DNA of 64,000 bases from Pedobacter sp. Leaf250 (GCF_920984735.1 NZ_CAKLBU010000001.1:310001-374000), one strand, 5' to 3'; positions 8,627-18,400 are shown, numbered from the stretch's first letter. Translations and numbers: made by a program. Notes: a model not told the origin generated them from the sequence alone.

Positions 8627-9394
8627 ATGAATAAAGTTTACAGACGCTCATCAATCAAATTAAAGCCAATTCTAATTGTAATTGGTTTAATGTTATCCTT
8701 ATTAATCCTTACCTTTTCTAAAGCTTCAGCGCAATTTGGTGCATCAGCACTTTATACTGATTATGGTGGTTACTGGACATCAGCTGTTGGAGCAATAAAT
8801 CCTAAAATGCCAGATAACAGGCACAATCTGTTAGGGTTTAGGTGGAATGGCACAAATTACTCAACTGGTGTTAACGATGTATTATTAGCGAGTAAAATCA
8901 CCTTCTCACCTGGAACTTATCAGGCATTTCCTGTAAAAAATATTTCTTTGCCAGGAACAGGTTCAAACTTTATTGGTTTAGGAAAGCTGGAAGATGGCGT
9001 TGACAATGGCGGTGCATACACTTATTCTGTTCCAGTTACAGTTTCGCAAATTCTAACCCGGGGAATTAGGGGCTTAGACATGGGTTCTTGTATTACCAAC
9101 ATTCCTTCAACCGCACAACCATTAAGTTTTAATTTTGGAGCAATAACCAACGATTCGCAAATAGGTGATGGCGTTCCAGATATTATAATTACCCAGGTGG
9201 CTCAGGCGACAGGTGCCCTTGATGAAGTTTATTTCGAGGATGGGAGCGGTAATTTAATTGGTAATAAAATCAGTATTAATCAGGCAGCACTTTCATCTAT
9301 GGGTAATTGGCTACCAGATTTTACAACCCTGCAAGGTTATAACGGTCGCAACTCTAAATTTCAATTGCTTTTCTTTTATCCGTCCGAATATTAG
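8627..9394 (+). CDS. Secreted surface protein, possibly truncated N-terminal module
   Basis: The 255-residue protein has a long signal region (basic MNKVYRRSSIKLK, then hydrophobic PILIVIGLMLSLLILTF, cut near KASAQ). The mature part begins FGASALYTDYGGYWTS and contains HNLLGFRWNGTNYSTGVND, which I recall as the opening of large adhesin-like Sphingobacteriales proteins that usually continue for hundreds of residues, often to a type IX secretion sorting domain. Here it ends abruptly after KFQLLFFYPSEY with no sorting domain. I found no continuing frame downstream, so it may be a shortened allele rather than a simple frameshift. The start is supported by the signal peptide. Function unknown; the truncation is inference. 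Confidence 0.6.
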   Translation: MNKVYRRSSIKLKPILIVIGLMLSLLILTFSKASAQFGASALYTDYGGYWTSAVGAINPKMPDNRHNLLGFRWNGTNYSTGVNDVLLASKITFSPGTYQAFPVKNISLPGTGSNFIGLGKLEDGVDNGGAYTYSVPVTVSQILTRGIRGLDMGSCITNIPSTAQPLSFNFGAITNDSQIGDGVPDIIITQVAQATGALDEVYFEDGSGNLIGNKISINQAALSSMGNWLPDFTTLQGYNGRNSKFQLLFFYPSEY

Positions 9395-9560
9395 GATGGC
9401 AACATCAAGGTTTTTTAAATAACTTATGAATAATATTATAAATTTGTAGGATAATACTTACAATCGAAATAGATTAAAGAATGTCTTTATTTGAAATAAA
9501 AAAAAGACAAATTTACATATAAACGAAACATTTTATTAAATTGCAACATATCTAATTAAC

Positions 9561-10208
9561 ATGAAACCAAAGAATACTGGAAGTACCTTTACCGTGCTAA
9601 TTGCTGATGATCACGAAATTATTCGCAGGGGTTTAAAAAGTTTGATTTCTGATTTTTGGGCAGGAGTAGAAATTATCCATGCATCAACATTAGAGCAGGC
9701 TTTAATTGAAACCGAAAAATCGCCAAATTTGATTATTATCGATGTAAATTTGCCTGGTGGCAATAATTTAAAAGTTATCGATCAAATTAAATTGGTGCAG
9801 TTAAATGCTAAGATATTAGTGTTTTCTTCATTAAATGAAAACATTTATGCGGTACCATATTTAAAATCTGGTGCATCAGGCTACTTAACTAAAAATGCAG
9901 AAGAGTCTGAAATTGTAACTGCAATTACTACCATTTTAGCGGGTAGTCGTTACTCGAGCAGAAATGTTAAAGAGAATATGTTTAATAGCATTTTAGGTAA
10001 CGATGCAGACAATCCCTTTACCAAATTATCGGGAAGAGAACTGGAAGTTGCCGAATTGCTTACCAAAGGTATTGGTGTTTTGGAAATCTCCAATCAGCTC
10101 AACTTACAAATGGGTACGGTAAGTACTTATAAACTTAGGCTTTTTCAAAAGCTTAAGATTAAAAGTATTATTGAGCTTGCCGAAAAAATGAGCATATACG
10201 AAAAATAG
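9561..10208 (+). CDS. NarL/LuxR-type response regulator (orphan)
   Basis: The 215-residue protein has an N-terminal receiver domain with acidic pocket D16/D17, phosphoacceptor D61 (IIIDVNLPGG) and conserved K111 (YLTKN), joined to a C-terminal LuxR-type helix-turn-helix (about 150-212; LSGRELEVAELLTKG, then the recognition region MGTVSTYKLRLFQKL). All receiver key residues are present, so it should be phosphorylated by a histidine kinase. No kinase lies nearby, so its partner is encoded elsewhere. Its stop codon lies inside a terminator hairpin shared with the convergent small gene. Confidence 0.9.
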   Translation: MKPKNTGSTFTVLIADDHEIIRRGLKSLISDFWAGVEIIHASTLEQALIETEKSPNLIIIDVNLPGGNNLKVIDQIKLVQLNAKILVFSSLNENIYAVPYLKSGASGYLTKNAEESEIVTAITTILAGSRYSSRNVKENMFNSILGNDADNPFTKLSGRELEVAELLTKGIGVLEISNQLNLQMGTVSTYKLRLFQKLKIKSIIELAEKMSIYEK

Positions 10209-10234
10209 AGTTTGCTTTAGGCAAACTCTATTTT
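10206..10234. terminator. Bidirectional terminator containing both stop codons
   Basis: TAGAGTTTGC (10206-10215) and GCAAACTCTA (10221-10230) form a perfect 10-bp stem with a 5-nt loop. The first three bases are the TAG stop of the rightward regulator; the last three are the reverse complement of the TAG stop of the leftward small gene. A TTTT follows on the right; leftward it is followed by a weaker T-rich run. Confidence 0.8.
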
Positions 10235-10401
10235 CTGTTCTTATTTGTAGTGCCAACACCATCTTTCGCTGATTCATTAGGCGTTGATCCCGCATCACCA
10301 AATTTTTCTGAAGCACCTTTGCCATTTTGATCAAAACTTGCTTTTTCTTTTGATGTACCTTTAGTTTTACCTTTTTCGGTATCTTTCTCTTTAGTGGCCA
10401 T
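10228..10401 (-). CDS. Small Lys/Gly-rich hydrophilic protein
   Basis: From ATG at 10401 the product is 57 residues (MATKEKDTEKGKTKGTSKEK...), almost entirely K, E, G, T, S, N and D, with no hydrophobic core, so probably intrinsically disordered and cytoplasmic. A start 18 bp upstream (MININIMATK) is possible but adds an atypical hydrophobic leader. Support for it being real comes from its ordered relation to the terminator (its stop is one arm of the hairpin) and its consistent composition. Small stress-type proteins of this kind occur in Bacteroidota; function unknown. Confidence 0.55.
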   Translation of the reverse strand: MATKEKDTEKGKTKGTSKEKASFDQNGKGASEKFGDAGSTPNESAKDGVGTTNKNRK

Positions 10402-10490
10402 AATGTTTATGTTTATCATTCAAACATGGTCACCGAATAAAAGTTTTATTTATTTGGAGAACTTGATAAATAGCTACCGAAAAAAACATG

Positions 10491-11462
10491 CTATTGATTT
10501 TTTATGGAGTCTCTAGCTCTCTTTTTAAAAAATCCACGGAATAAGAAATTGCTTTGTAATGCTTCTAAATCTTCATCGAGTTTTTTACTGCTTTTTTCTA
10601 AGTTAAGCATGATTACCCGAACCTGATCGGCAGTTTTTGCATCATTCAGCAATAAGCCCGCAGCGTTGTCACTGCTATTTAATTTACCCGATGCTTTTTC
10701 TAAATTAGCTGCCATTACTGAAGCCGACTGCGCTGTTTTTTGCAATGTCGAAGCCGATCTTTCAAGCTTAGCAAACACCGCTGTATCTGTCATCATTTTA
10801 TCCATCAAACCATTTTTGGTGTTCAGGGTTTTGCCGAAAGTATTCAGGTTTTGAGCAGTTTGAGCTGTTGATGCCGTAATTCTATTCAGGTTGGAAACCA
10901 TGGTTTTAAAATCCTGAGCAAGTTTTTCATCAGATAAGAGCGCACCTGCAGCACCTTTACCATCAACAAGATTACGGGCTAAAATTTTAAAATCACCTGT
11001 TACATCCACCAGGTTTTTGTTATTAACCTGCAGGGTTTTCATCATATCATCAGTAGATAAAGAGCTGTTAACTTTAAGCACATCGCCATCTTCTACAAAT
11101 GGAAATTTAGGATTTCCTCCGGTGAGTACCACGATTTTATTACCGATTAAACCATCTGCTCCAATACTAGCACCAGCATCTTTATGTATGTACTTATGAA
11201 CATCTTCTTCAATGCTTAAAAATACGCGTACTTGTGAACTGCCAAAAAACTCAATCTTTTTTATAGTACCTATTTTAACACCCGAAAACCACACATTATT
11301 TCCTTTCTTCAACCCTTGAATGTCATTAAAAACTACGCTAAGGGTAAAACTTTTAACGAAGGTTTTCTTTTGGCTGCCTAAAGTAAAAATGGCGAAAACG
11401 AATATCAAAATGCCTATGGCGATAAATATTCCTACCGTTATTTTCTTTTTATTGTCGTTCAT
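10491..11462 (-). CDS. mlaD: MlaD-family (MCE-domain) lipid-transport protein
   Basis: The 323-residue protein has one N-terminal membrane anchor (about 9-28, ITVGIFIAIGILIFVFAIF), an MCE domain (about 38-120, with FNDIQGLKKGNNVWFSGVKIG and the later GADGLIGNKIVVLTGG), then a long helical region about 130-300 that probably extends into the periplasm. MCE proteins bind lipids and, with MlaE and MlaF, form an inner-membrane phospholipid transporter that maintains outer-membrane asymmetry. It is the last gene of the leftward unit lipoprotein-mlaE-mlaF-mlaD, 2 bp after mlaF. No mlaB or mlaC homologue lies in the cluster, which is usual for Bacteroidota. Confidence 0.9.
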   Translation of the reverse strand: MNDNKKKITVGIFIAIGILIFVFAIFTLGSQKKTFVKSFTLSVVFNDIQGLKKGNNVWFSGVKIGTIKKIEFFGSSQVRVFLSIEEDVHKYIHKDAGASIGADGLIGNKIVVLTGGNPKFPFVEDGDVLKVNSSLSTDDMMKTLQVNNKNLVDVTGDFKILARNLVDGKGAAGALLSDEKLAQDFKTMVSNLNRITASTAQTAQNLNTFGKTLNTKNGLMDKMMTDTAVFAKLERSASTLQKTAQSASVMAANLEKASGKLNSSDNAAGLLLNDAKTADQVRVIMLNLEKSSKKLDEDLEALQSNFLFRGFFKKRARDSIKNQ

Positions 11463-11464
11463 GG

Positions 11465-12241
11465 TTATTGTATAAAATTGTAATCAAAAAATGGTTGTGC
11501 CTGCGGATCTCCCGAGTTAAAAATATCATCGAATGATCCCTGCCTTTCGAAGTTTCGCTCTACTAACATGGCCACTCGATTTCCGGTTTCTTTAGCGCAG
11601 GTTAAATCGTGTGTTATTACAATTGCACTGGTATGGTAGCGCTCCTGTACAGTATTTATGAGTTTATTTATTTCTTTTGATGTGATAGGGTCGAGTCCTG
11701 CAGTAGGTTCATCATAGAGCATAATCTCGGGTTTAAGAATCAAGGTTCGGGCAATGCCGATACGTTTTCGCTGCCCTCCAGATAACTCTGATGGCATTTG
11801 GTTTATGGTTTGAGATAATCCGACCGCATCAAGCATTTCTTCTACCAGATCATTAACTTCCTGCTTGCCTAAATCGCGGCGGTTTCTCACAAGCGGGAAT
11901 TCCAGATTTTCTCTCACCGTCATACTATCATAAAGGGCACTATTCTGAAAAGAAAAGCCTACTCTAAGTCTTAAAGCCAATAATTCTTCGTAAGAAATAT
12001 CATCCACAATGTGATCCAAAACTTTAACCAAACCTGAATCCGGACGGAGTAAGCCGATAATTATCTTAATCAATACAGATTTTCCTGTACCTGATTTACC
12101 CAATACAACCAGGTTTTCGCCTTTGAAAAGATCTAATGAAGCGTTTTCTAAAACCTGGTATGATCCAAAAGCCTTATAGAGATTTTTAATCTCGATTACC
12201 TTTTCGGTGCTATTTAAAATTTCCTTTTGTATCATACCCAT
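11465..12241 (-). CDS. mlaF: MlaF-type ABC transporter ATPase
   Basis: The 258-residue ATPase has Walker A GKSGTGKS (about 51-58), Q-loop region SFQNSALYDSMTV (about 95-108), the signature LSGGQRKR (about 150-157), Walker B IMLYDEPTAGLDP (about 171-183) and the switch histidine in VITHD. The ALYDSMTVRENLEFPL block is characteristic of MlaF/Ttg2A rather than generic importers. It powers the lipid transporter from the cytoplasmic face. Its start shares one base with the mlaE stop region (12241), indicating translational coupling. A second possible start four residues in (MIQKE) would make little difference. Confidence 0.92.
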   Translation of the reverse strand: MGMIQKEILNSTEKVIEIKNLYKAFGSYQVLENASLDLFKGENLVVLGKSGTGKSVLIKIIIGLLRPDSGLVKVLDHIVDDISYEELLALRLRVGFSFQNSALYDSMTVRENLEFPLVRNRRDLGKQEVNDLVEEMLDAVGLSQTINQMPSELSGGQRKRIGIARTLILKPEIMLYDEPTAGLDPITSKEINKLINTVQERYHTSAIVITHDLTCAKETGNRVAMLVERNFERQGSFDDIFNSGDPQAQPFFDYNFIQ

Positions 12242-13044
12242 TAGCTATTAAACAAGCTGAAAATTTGTACACAAACCACTTCTTCAATAAAAATGAGGAA
12301 CATGGCAGTTACTACAGATGAGTTAGCTGCCTTGCCAACGCCTTCAGTACCTTTAGATGAATTGTAACCTTGGTAACAACCTACAATTGCTATGGTAAAA
12401 CCAAATAGGATGGCTTTAAATGTTGAGGCAATTATATCGAGAAAGGTAATACTTTCCAGTGCGCTTTGAAAAAAGGTAGTTGCACTTGTGCCTTCGTTAA
12501 CCGACACGTTAAGAAGAGCGCCCAACATGCCCACCATGGCCGTGTAGAATGTTAGTATAGGCATGGTGATGGTTGCAGCCAAAACCCTCGTCGACACCAA
12601 AAATTTAAATGGGTTTGTTGCAGAAACTTCCATGGCATCAATCTGCTCACTTACTTTCATCGATCCTAATTCTGCACCGATGCTGGAGCCCACTTTACCT
12701 GCTGCAATAAGTCCTGTTAGCAAGGGAGCAAGGGTTCTTAATAAAGCAATACCTACCAAAGAAGGAAGCCACGATGTGGCGCCAAATTCGGAAAGTGACG
12801 GCCTAGACTGTTTGGTAAAAACCAGTCCGGTAATAAAACCTGTTGTCGAAATCAACAATGCCGATCGATAACCAATTTCATAACATTGGCGCATTAACTC
12901 TTTAAGTTCGTAAGGTGGAAGAAATGCTTCTTTAAAAAAACGGCCAATGAATCGAAAAACATCGTAAAGGTTAATGAACATTTGAGCGAATTTGCCAACA
13001 GGTTTTGGATGATCTCTAGGATTTTCCACTTTTTCTATTCCCAT
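12241..13044 (-). CDS. mlaE: MlaE-family ABC permease
   Basis: The 267-residue membrane protein has the MlaE (DUF140) signature: LRTLAPLLTGLIAAGKVGSSIGAELGSMKVSEQIDAMEV (about 105-143, read as consecutive pieces), followed by NPFKFLVSTRVLA and further hydrophobic segments to the C-terminus. It forms the channel part of the Mla lipid transporter in the inner membrane. It overlaps mlaF by one base and its start overlaps the upstream lipoprotein gene by 10 bp, so the four genes are one operon. Confidence 0.93.
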   Translation of the reverse strand: MGIEKVENPRDHPKPVGKFAQMFINLYDVFRFIGRFFKEAFLPPYELKELMRQCYEIGYRSALLISTTGFITGLVFTKQSRPSLSEFGATSWLPSLVGIALLRTLAPLLTGLIAAGKVGSSIGAELGSMKVSEQIDAMEVSATNPFKFLVSTRVLAATITMPILTFYTAMVGMLGALLNVSVNEGTSATTFFQSALESITFLDIIASTFKAILFGFTIAIVGCYQGYNSSKGTEGVGKAANSSVVTAMFLIFIEEVVCVQIFSLFNS

Positions 13045-13400
13045 CTTGGTGCCTTAGTATTTTTAGTAGAATCTTTTTTTATTTCTGCCTCTTTTTTATT
13101 ACGGTATTCAAAAACTTTTAAAGTATCAATCGGAGATAAACTTTTGTATAGTACATTGTAATTTGTTGTTAAAGATTTCTTTCGTTCTTTATAATCACCA
13201 ATGGATATAACACCATCAATGCGATTTTTTTCTAATTCAGATGATTGATCGACTAGCGCTTTAGTGGAATCTACAATTGCATCGTTTGATAGGGTAACCT
13301 GTTTATCCACTTTTTCCCCTCCCGAGCCTTGTTCTGGATTGGTGTTATGACAAGCCACACATAATAGCAAAGCAAATGTAAGCGCCAAAAATATTCTCAT
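13035..13400 (-). CDS. Small lipoprotein heading the mla operon
   Basis: The 121-residue product begins MRIFLALTFALLLCVACHN, a lipoprotein signal with lipobox CVAC (Cys17). The mature part is charged and mostly helical (SSELEKNRIDGVISIGDYKERKK), with a lysine-rich tail. Its 3' end overlaps mlaE by 10 bp, a strong sign of cotranscription. It may be an accessory periplasmic or outer-membrane factor of the lipid transporter, but this rests on position alone; I recognise no domain. Confidence 0.7.
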   Translation of the reverse strand: MRIFLALTFALLLCVACHNTNPEQGSGGEKVDKQVTLSNDAIVDSTKALVDQSSELEKNRIDGVISIGDYKERKKSLTTNYNVLYKSLSPIDTLKVFEYRNKKEAEIKKDSTKNTKAPRWE

Positions 13401-13539
13401 TTTAAGAATACAGATATGTAGCTCAATTGTTTGTTTAACTGAAAATAATCATTAAAACTCAGTGGTATATCGTATTGGATATTAAAATACCTTGATTAAA
13501 TCAACTTAAATTCCGTGAAGGTTATAGTTTACAGATTAA

Positions 13540-13875
13540 TTAGAAAATGTTATCAAAAAACTTCTGAACCTTGCCGGTGCTGCTGTTGAGTTAAATGAGT
13601 TGGTTAAAATTATGACTGATAATCCAACGATTTGGATCGAGCTTGGCTCACACACCGATAGCCGTGGAAAAGACTCATACAACCTAACACTTTCTCAAAA
13701 AAGAGCTGAATCGGCAGTGCAGTATATCATTTCAAAAGGTATTGATAAAAACCGCATCACCGCAAAAGGCTATGGCGAAACGCAATTGGTAAATAAATGT
13801 GCCAATGGAATTAATTGTTCGGATGAGGAACATCAATTAAATAGAAGAACTGAATTTAAGATCGTTAAACAATAG
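13540..13875 (+). pseudogene. Remnant of an OmpA-family C-terminal domain
   Basis: Residues from about 13606 onward read as the second half of an OmpA/Pal peptidoglycan-binding domain: TIWIELGSHTDSRGKDSYN, LSQKRAESAVQYI, ITAKGYGET and a final NRRTEFKIVKQ; the Asp and Arg that contact diaminopimelate are present. The frame begins after a TAA (13537-13539), has no signal peptide or barrel, and its first codons (ENVIKKLLNLAGAAVELNELVKIM) look like a degraded version of the usual domain opening. The only in-frame start is TTG at 13600, which would omit a needed strand. I therefore call it a 5'-deleted fragment. It ends at a good terminator, as the parent gene would have. Confidence 0.7.
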
Positions 13876-13915
13876 CGCACATTAAGAACGCAGCATAGTT
13901 TTAATTTTTTAGCAG

Positions 13916-13948
13916 ATGCCTTGATAGAAATATCAGGGCATTTTTTTT
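13916..13948 (+). terminator. Intrinsic terminator after the OmpA remnant
   Basis: ATGCCTTGATA (13916-13926) pairs with TATCAGGGCAT (13931-13941), with one T-G pair and a GAAA loop. Eight T follow. Confidence 0.85.
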
Positions 13949-13990
13949 GATTTTTTTAAGATTATTCAAATTTTAAAACATTCGATAAAA

Positions 13991-14003
13991 CTAAAAATGT
14001 TAG
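13991..14003. promoter_or_regulatory. CTAA-N5-TTAG palindrome, distal site before dinB
   Basis: CTAAAAATGTTAG, extended to ACTAA/TTAGT arms at 13990-14004. It lies about 100 bp before dinB and shares its core with 14044-14056 and the umuD operator at 46711-46729. Confidence 0.4.
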
Positions 14004-14043
14004 TATTTTGTTAATAAATTGAACTGCGGTATGTTATTTAAAG

Positions 14044-14064
14044 CTAAATATATTAGTAATTTTG
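14044..14064 (+). promoter_or_regulatory. CTAA-N5-TTAG palindrome abutting a -7 element before dinB
   Basis: CTAAATATATTAG (14044-14056) is followed at once by TAATTTTG (14057-14064), a match to TAnnTTTG. A repressor here would block the promoter. No clear -33 TTG is visible 20 bp upstream. dinB starts 37 bp after the -7 element. Confidence 0.5.
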
Positions 14065-14100
14065 GTTTGTAAAAGTGGTAGTAACTGAAATTCGAAAACG

Positions 14101-15405
14101 ATGATGGACAAGGACAAACATATTATTCACATGGATCAGGATGCATTTTTTGTTTCAGTAGAATTAAGGAAAAATCCTGATTTAATTGGCAAGCCTGTTG
14201 TTGTTGGTGGAAATTCCGATCGGGGCGTGGTTACATCCTGCAGTTATGAGGCTCGTAAGTTTGGCGTACACGCGGCAATGCCGGGCAGAATGGCCAAACA
14301 ACTTTGTCCGCAGGCTATTTTTTTAAGAGGCAATATGGAAGAATACTCCAAAGCATCACACGAAATTACTGAAATTATTGCCGACCGTGTTCCGCTGTTC
14401 GAAAAGGCCAGTATTGATGAACATTATATCGATATGACCGGCATGGATAAGTTTTTTGGATGCATGAAGTTTGCTTCCGAACTTCGCCAAACCATTATTA
14501 AAGAGATGGGTTTACCCATTTCTTTCGGCTTATCAGTTAATAAAACAGTATCGAAAATTGGCACTAATGAGTGCAAACCAAATGGTGAATTAGAAATTCC
14601 TTTTCCAAAAGTTCGCGGATTTTTAAATCCTTTGGCGGTGCATAAAATTCCCGGTATAGGCGAAGCCACTTTTAAAAAACTAAGTGAAATGGGCGTTCGT
14701 AAAATTCAAACCTTGGCCGAAATTCCTCAGGATTTAATGTTCAAAATTTTGGGTCAGCATGGTTTGGGGCTTTGGCAAAAAGCAAACGGAATCGACCTTT
14801 CGCCGGTGGTGCCTTACAGAGAACGAAAATCGATAGGTACCCAAACTACATTTGAAAGTGATAGTATGGATATCTCAAAAATGAAAGCCATATTGAGTGG
14901 CATGGTTACCAATTTAACTTTCGATCTCCGAAGTCAACAGAAGTTAACCGCTTGCATTACCGTTACCATTCGTTACTCCAATTTTGAAACCGTAACCCAA
15001 CAGGCCCGAATTCCATACACCGCACTCGATTCTTTTTTAATTACCAAAGCACACGATTTATTTAAAAAGCTATACACCAAACGAATGCTGTTGCGCTTAA
15101 TTGGCGTTAAACTTTCACATTTGGTTAGTGGTTTTGAGCAAATTGGTTTGTACCACACTTCAGAAGTAGAGTACGATTTATATCAGGCGATGGATAAAGT
15201 TCGCAATCATTATGGCGTAGAATCGGTGGTGAAAGCCTGCATCGTTAAGCAACCAGAAAAAGATAAAAATGGAAAAATTATCAAATACAATCCTCGAAAA
15301 AAGAAGTCAATTGATGAAAATGGAAGCGGCGAAGAGCGGAAAAGATCGCGAATAAGAACTTTTATAAATACTGATTTGGGCACAGCAACTAAGTTAGATG
15401 GATAG
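14101..15405 (+). CDS. dinB: Y-family DNA polymerase IV (translesion)
   Basis: The 434-residue protein has the Y-family catalytic carboxylates: D12 (and D14) in HMDQDAFFVSVE and D106/E107 in SIDEHYID. The thumb helix-hairpin-helix motif is IPGIGEATFKKLSEMG (about 183-198), and the little-finger domain spans about 235-360. It extends a further 70 basic residues (KKKSIDENGSGEERKRSRIR), longer than E. coli Pol IV (351). It lacks an obvious beta-clamp motif at its end. Polymerase IV copies damaged templates with low fidelity. It is followed 89 bp later by a short dnaE, an arrangement like the inducible mutagenesis cassettes of other bacteria with DinB in place of ImuB. Start: ATG 14101 or 14104. 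Confidence 0.93.
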   Translation: MMDKDKHIIHMDQDAFFVSVELRKNPDLIGKPVVVGGNSDRGVVTSCSYEARKFGVHAAMPGRMAKQLCPQAIFLRGNMEEYSKASHEITEIIADRVPLFEKASIDEHYIDMTGMDKFFGCMKFASELRQTIIKEMGLPISFGLSVNKTVSKIGTNECKPNGELEIPFPKVRGFLNPLAVHKIPGIGEATFKKLSEMGVRKIQTLAEIPQDLMFKILGQHGLGLWQKANGIDLSPVVPYRERKSIGTQTTFESDSMDISKMKAILSGMVTNLTFDLRSQQKLTACITVTIRYSNFETVTQQARIPYTALDSFLITKAHDLFKKLYTKRMLLRLIGVKLSHLVSGFEQIGLYHTSEVEYDLYQAMDKVRNHYGVESVVKACIVKQPEKDKNGKIIKYNPRKKKSIDENGSGEERKRSRIRTFINTDLGTATKLDG

Positions 15406-15494
15406 ATTTCCAGGTTGGAATCGGTTGGCTGAAAAAGTGTATTGGTTATTTGTGTAAACTGGTTAATTGTGAAATTCGATAACTGAAAACTGAA

Positions 15495-18400
15495 ATGTTT
15501 CTCAATGTACATTCTTCATATAGCTTAAAATATGGAACGATTGATGTCAAAGGAATCGTAAAGCAAGCCCGTGCTTTAGGAATTCATCAATTGGTATTAA
15601 CTGATATTAATAATTCTACGGGTGCTGTGGAATTCATCAGAGAGTGTTATAACCAGGAAATTGCCAAAGCAGCAGATGAGGTGCAGAATGGTAACACGCC
15701 ATACCAAATCAAACCAATTGCTGGTATTGAGTTTCGAAAAGATAATCAACTTCTGTATATCGGCATCGCCCAAAACAAAGAGGGAATGCGTGAACTCAAT
15801 GAATTTTTGAGCAATCATAACATTAACGGGAGTGTTTTGCCTGATGATGCACCCAACCTTCAAAATGTCTTTTTCATCTATCCCTTTACAAAAATATTCA
15901 AACGGGATTTGAAACCAAATGAATTTGTTGGGGTTAAAAGCAAACAGTTAAATTTTCTTTATAAACATGCGCTACTTCAGCATAAAGAAAAAATGGTGGT
16001 TTGGCATCCTGTTACAGTTAGCAACAAAGTCGAACATCGCTTACATGAGTATTTAAGGGCCATTGAATTAAATACACTTTTAACTATGGTACCAAAGGAT
16101 GTAAAGTGCGATGAAGATGAATTTTTAATTGCTGAAAATGAGCTTAAAAATAAATTTGAACGCTTTCCTTTTATTATAGAAAACACTCAGAAAATGATTG
16201 ATGCCTGCGATTTGAGCGCCTATTTTGAGCCAGGGCCACAACCCAAATCGAAGAATAGGTTTTCATATTGTAAAGAGGGTGAGGAATTTGATAAAAAATT
16301 ACTCAGAAAAATTGCAGGTAAAGGATTGGAATATCGTTACGGAAAAAATGATCTCGTGGCCAGAGAGCGAATGGAAAAAGAGCTCCGCATTATCGAACTC
16401 AAACATTACTGTGGTTATTTTCTAATTACTTTTGATATCATTAGATACGCCATTGGTAGGTGTAACTTTTATCATGTTGGTAGGGGGTCTGGTGCGAACA
16501 GCATTGTGGCCTATTGTTTACGCATTACAGATGTAGATCCCATCGAGTTGGATTTATATTTCGAACGGTTTCTTCACGAAAAAAGAACAAGTCCGCCAGA
16601 TTTCGATATCGATTTTGCCTGGGATGAAAGGGAAACTATCCAAAAATACATTTTTAAAAAGTACCCTAAATGGCATGTAGCTTTTTTAGGAACCATGAGC
16701 ACTTTTAAAGATCGTGCAATTATTCGCGAAATTGGTAAGGTGCTTGGATTACCAAAAGGGGAGATTGATAGCTTTACCGACCCAACTAGGGTGGCCGAAA
16801 ATCAAAAAAATGCTACTTACAAAAAACTGGTTGCCGTGCATCAGCACATGCAAAATATGCCCAACCAAAGATCCATTCACGCTGGTGGAATTTTAATTTC
16901 TGAAGAACCCATTACATATTATACGGCTTTAGATCTGCCTCCCAAAGGATTCGTAACGGTACAATGGGATATGTATGAGGCCGAGGCAATTGGTTATGAA
17001 AAATTCGATATTTTAAGTCAACGTGGAATTGGTCATATCCGCGAAGCAGTACATATTGTAAAAGAAAACTGCGGTAAGAATATTGATATTCATGACTTTA
17101 AAACTTTTAAACACGATCCTAAGCTGAATGGTATTTTACGGGAAGGACAGCCCATTGGATGTTTTTATATTGAATCGCCAGCCATGCGGCAATTGCTAAA
17201 AAAACTGAAATGTGAGGATTATTTAACACTCGTTGCTGCAAGTTCCATCATTAGGCCTGGGGTGGCCAGTTCTGGTATGATGAAATCTTTTATTGAGCGT
17301 TATCATGCGCCTGATAAGGTTGTTTATTTATGCGAAGAAATGGAAATTCGATTGAAAGATACCTATGGCGTAATGGTTTATCAGGAAGACGTTATTAAGG
17401 TTTGCCATTACTTTGCAGGTTTGGATTTGGCAGATGCTGATGTTTTACGCAAAGCGATGAGTGGAAAATATCGCTCAAAACTTGCTTTTGAAGAATTGGT
17501 AAACAAGTTTTTTATTTCTGCCCGAACAAAGGGGCATAGTAAAGAGCTTATTGCCGAAGTATGGCGACAGATTTCTTCTTTCGCAGGGTATAGCTTTTCA
17601 AAAGCACATTCTGCATCGTTTGCAGTAGAAAGTTACCAGAGTTTATACTTAAAAACCTATTATCCAAAAGAATTCATGGTGGCGGTTTTGAATAATTATG
17701 GTGGGTTTTATACGCGGTGGGTGTATGTGCATGAGTTGCAAAAAACTGGGGCAAAAGTACATTTACCTTGTGTAAACCAAAGTGATGAAGTAGTAAATAT
17801 TCGAGGAAATGACGTTTACCTGGGTTTTGTAGGCGTGCAGGGTTTGGAAAATAAGTTTGTGGAAACTATTCCTCTCGAACGTAGATTAAATGGACCGTTT
17901 AAAGACCTTGAACAATTTGTGAAACGAACTCAAATTACCTTAGAGCAAGCCATTTTGCTTATCCGTTTAGGTGCCATGAGATTTACGGGGAAAGATAAAA
18001 AAACTTTGCTTTGGGATATTTATAATTATCTCGGACACAAGCAAAAACGGTTAAACGCTACGGAACTTTTTAATATTGAACATAAGGAATATGCATTGCC
18101 AATGCTTGAAAATTCTGCACTGGAAGATGCTTACGTGGAATGGGAACTATTAACGTTCCCGCTAAATTATAATATGTTCGATTTTTTAAAAACCAGCTAT
18201 AGGGGCGATGTAATGGCTACCGATATGAATAAGCATGTGGGCGAAACGGTTAGGATGGTTGGTAATTATGTGTGCGAAAAAACAGTGCATACCATTAAAA
18301 ACACTAAAATGTGGTTCGGTACTTTTTTAGATAAAAACGGCGATTTTTTTGATACCATACACTTTCCCAATTCAACTCCTATGTATCCATTTAAAGGAAG

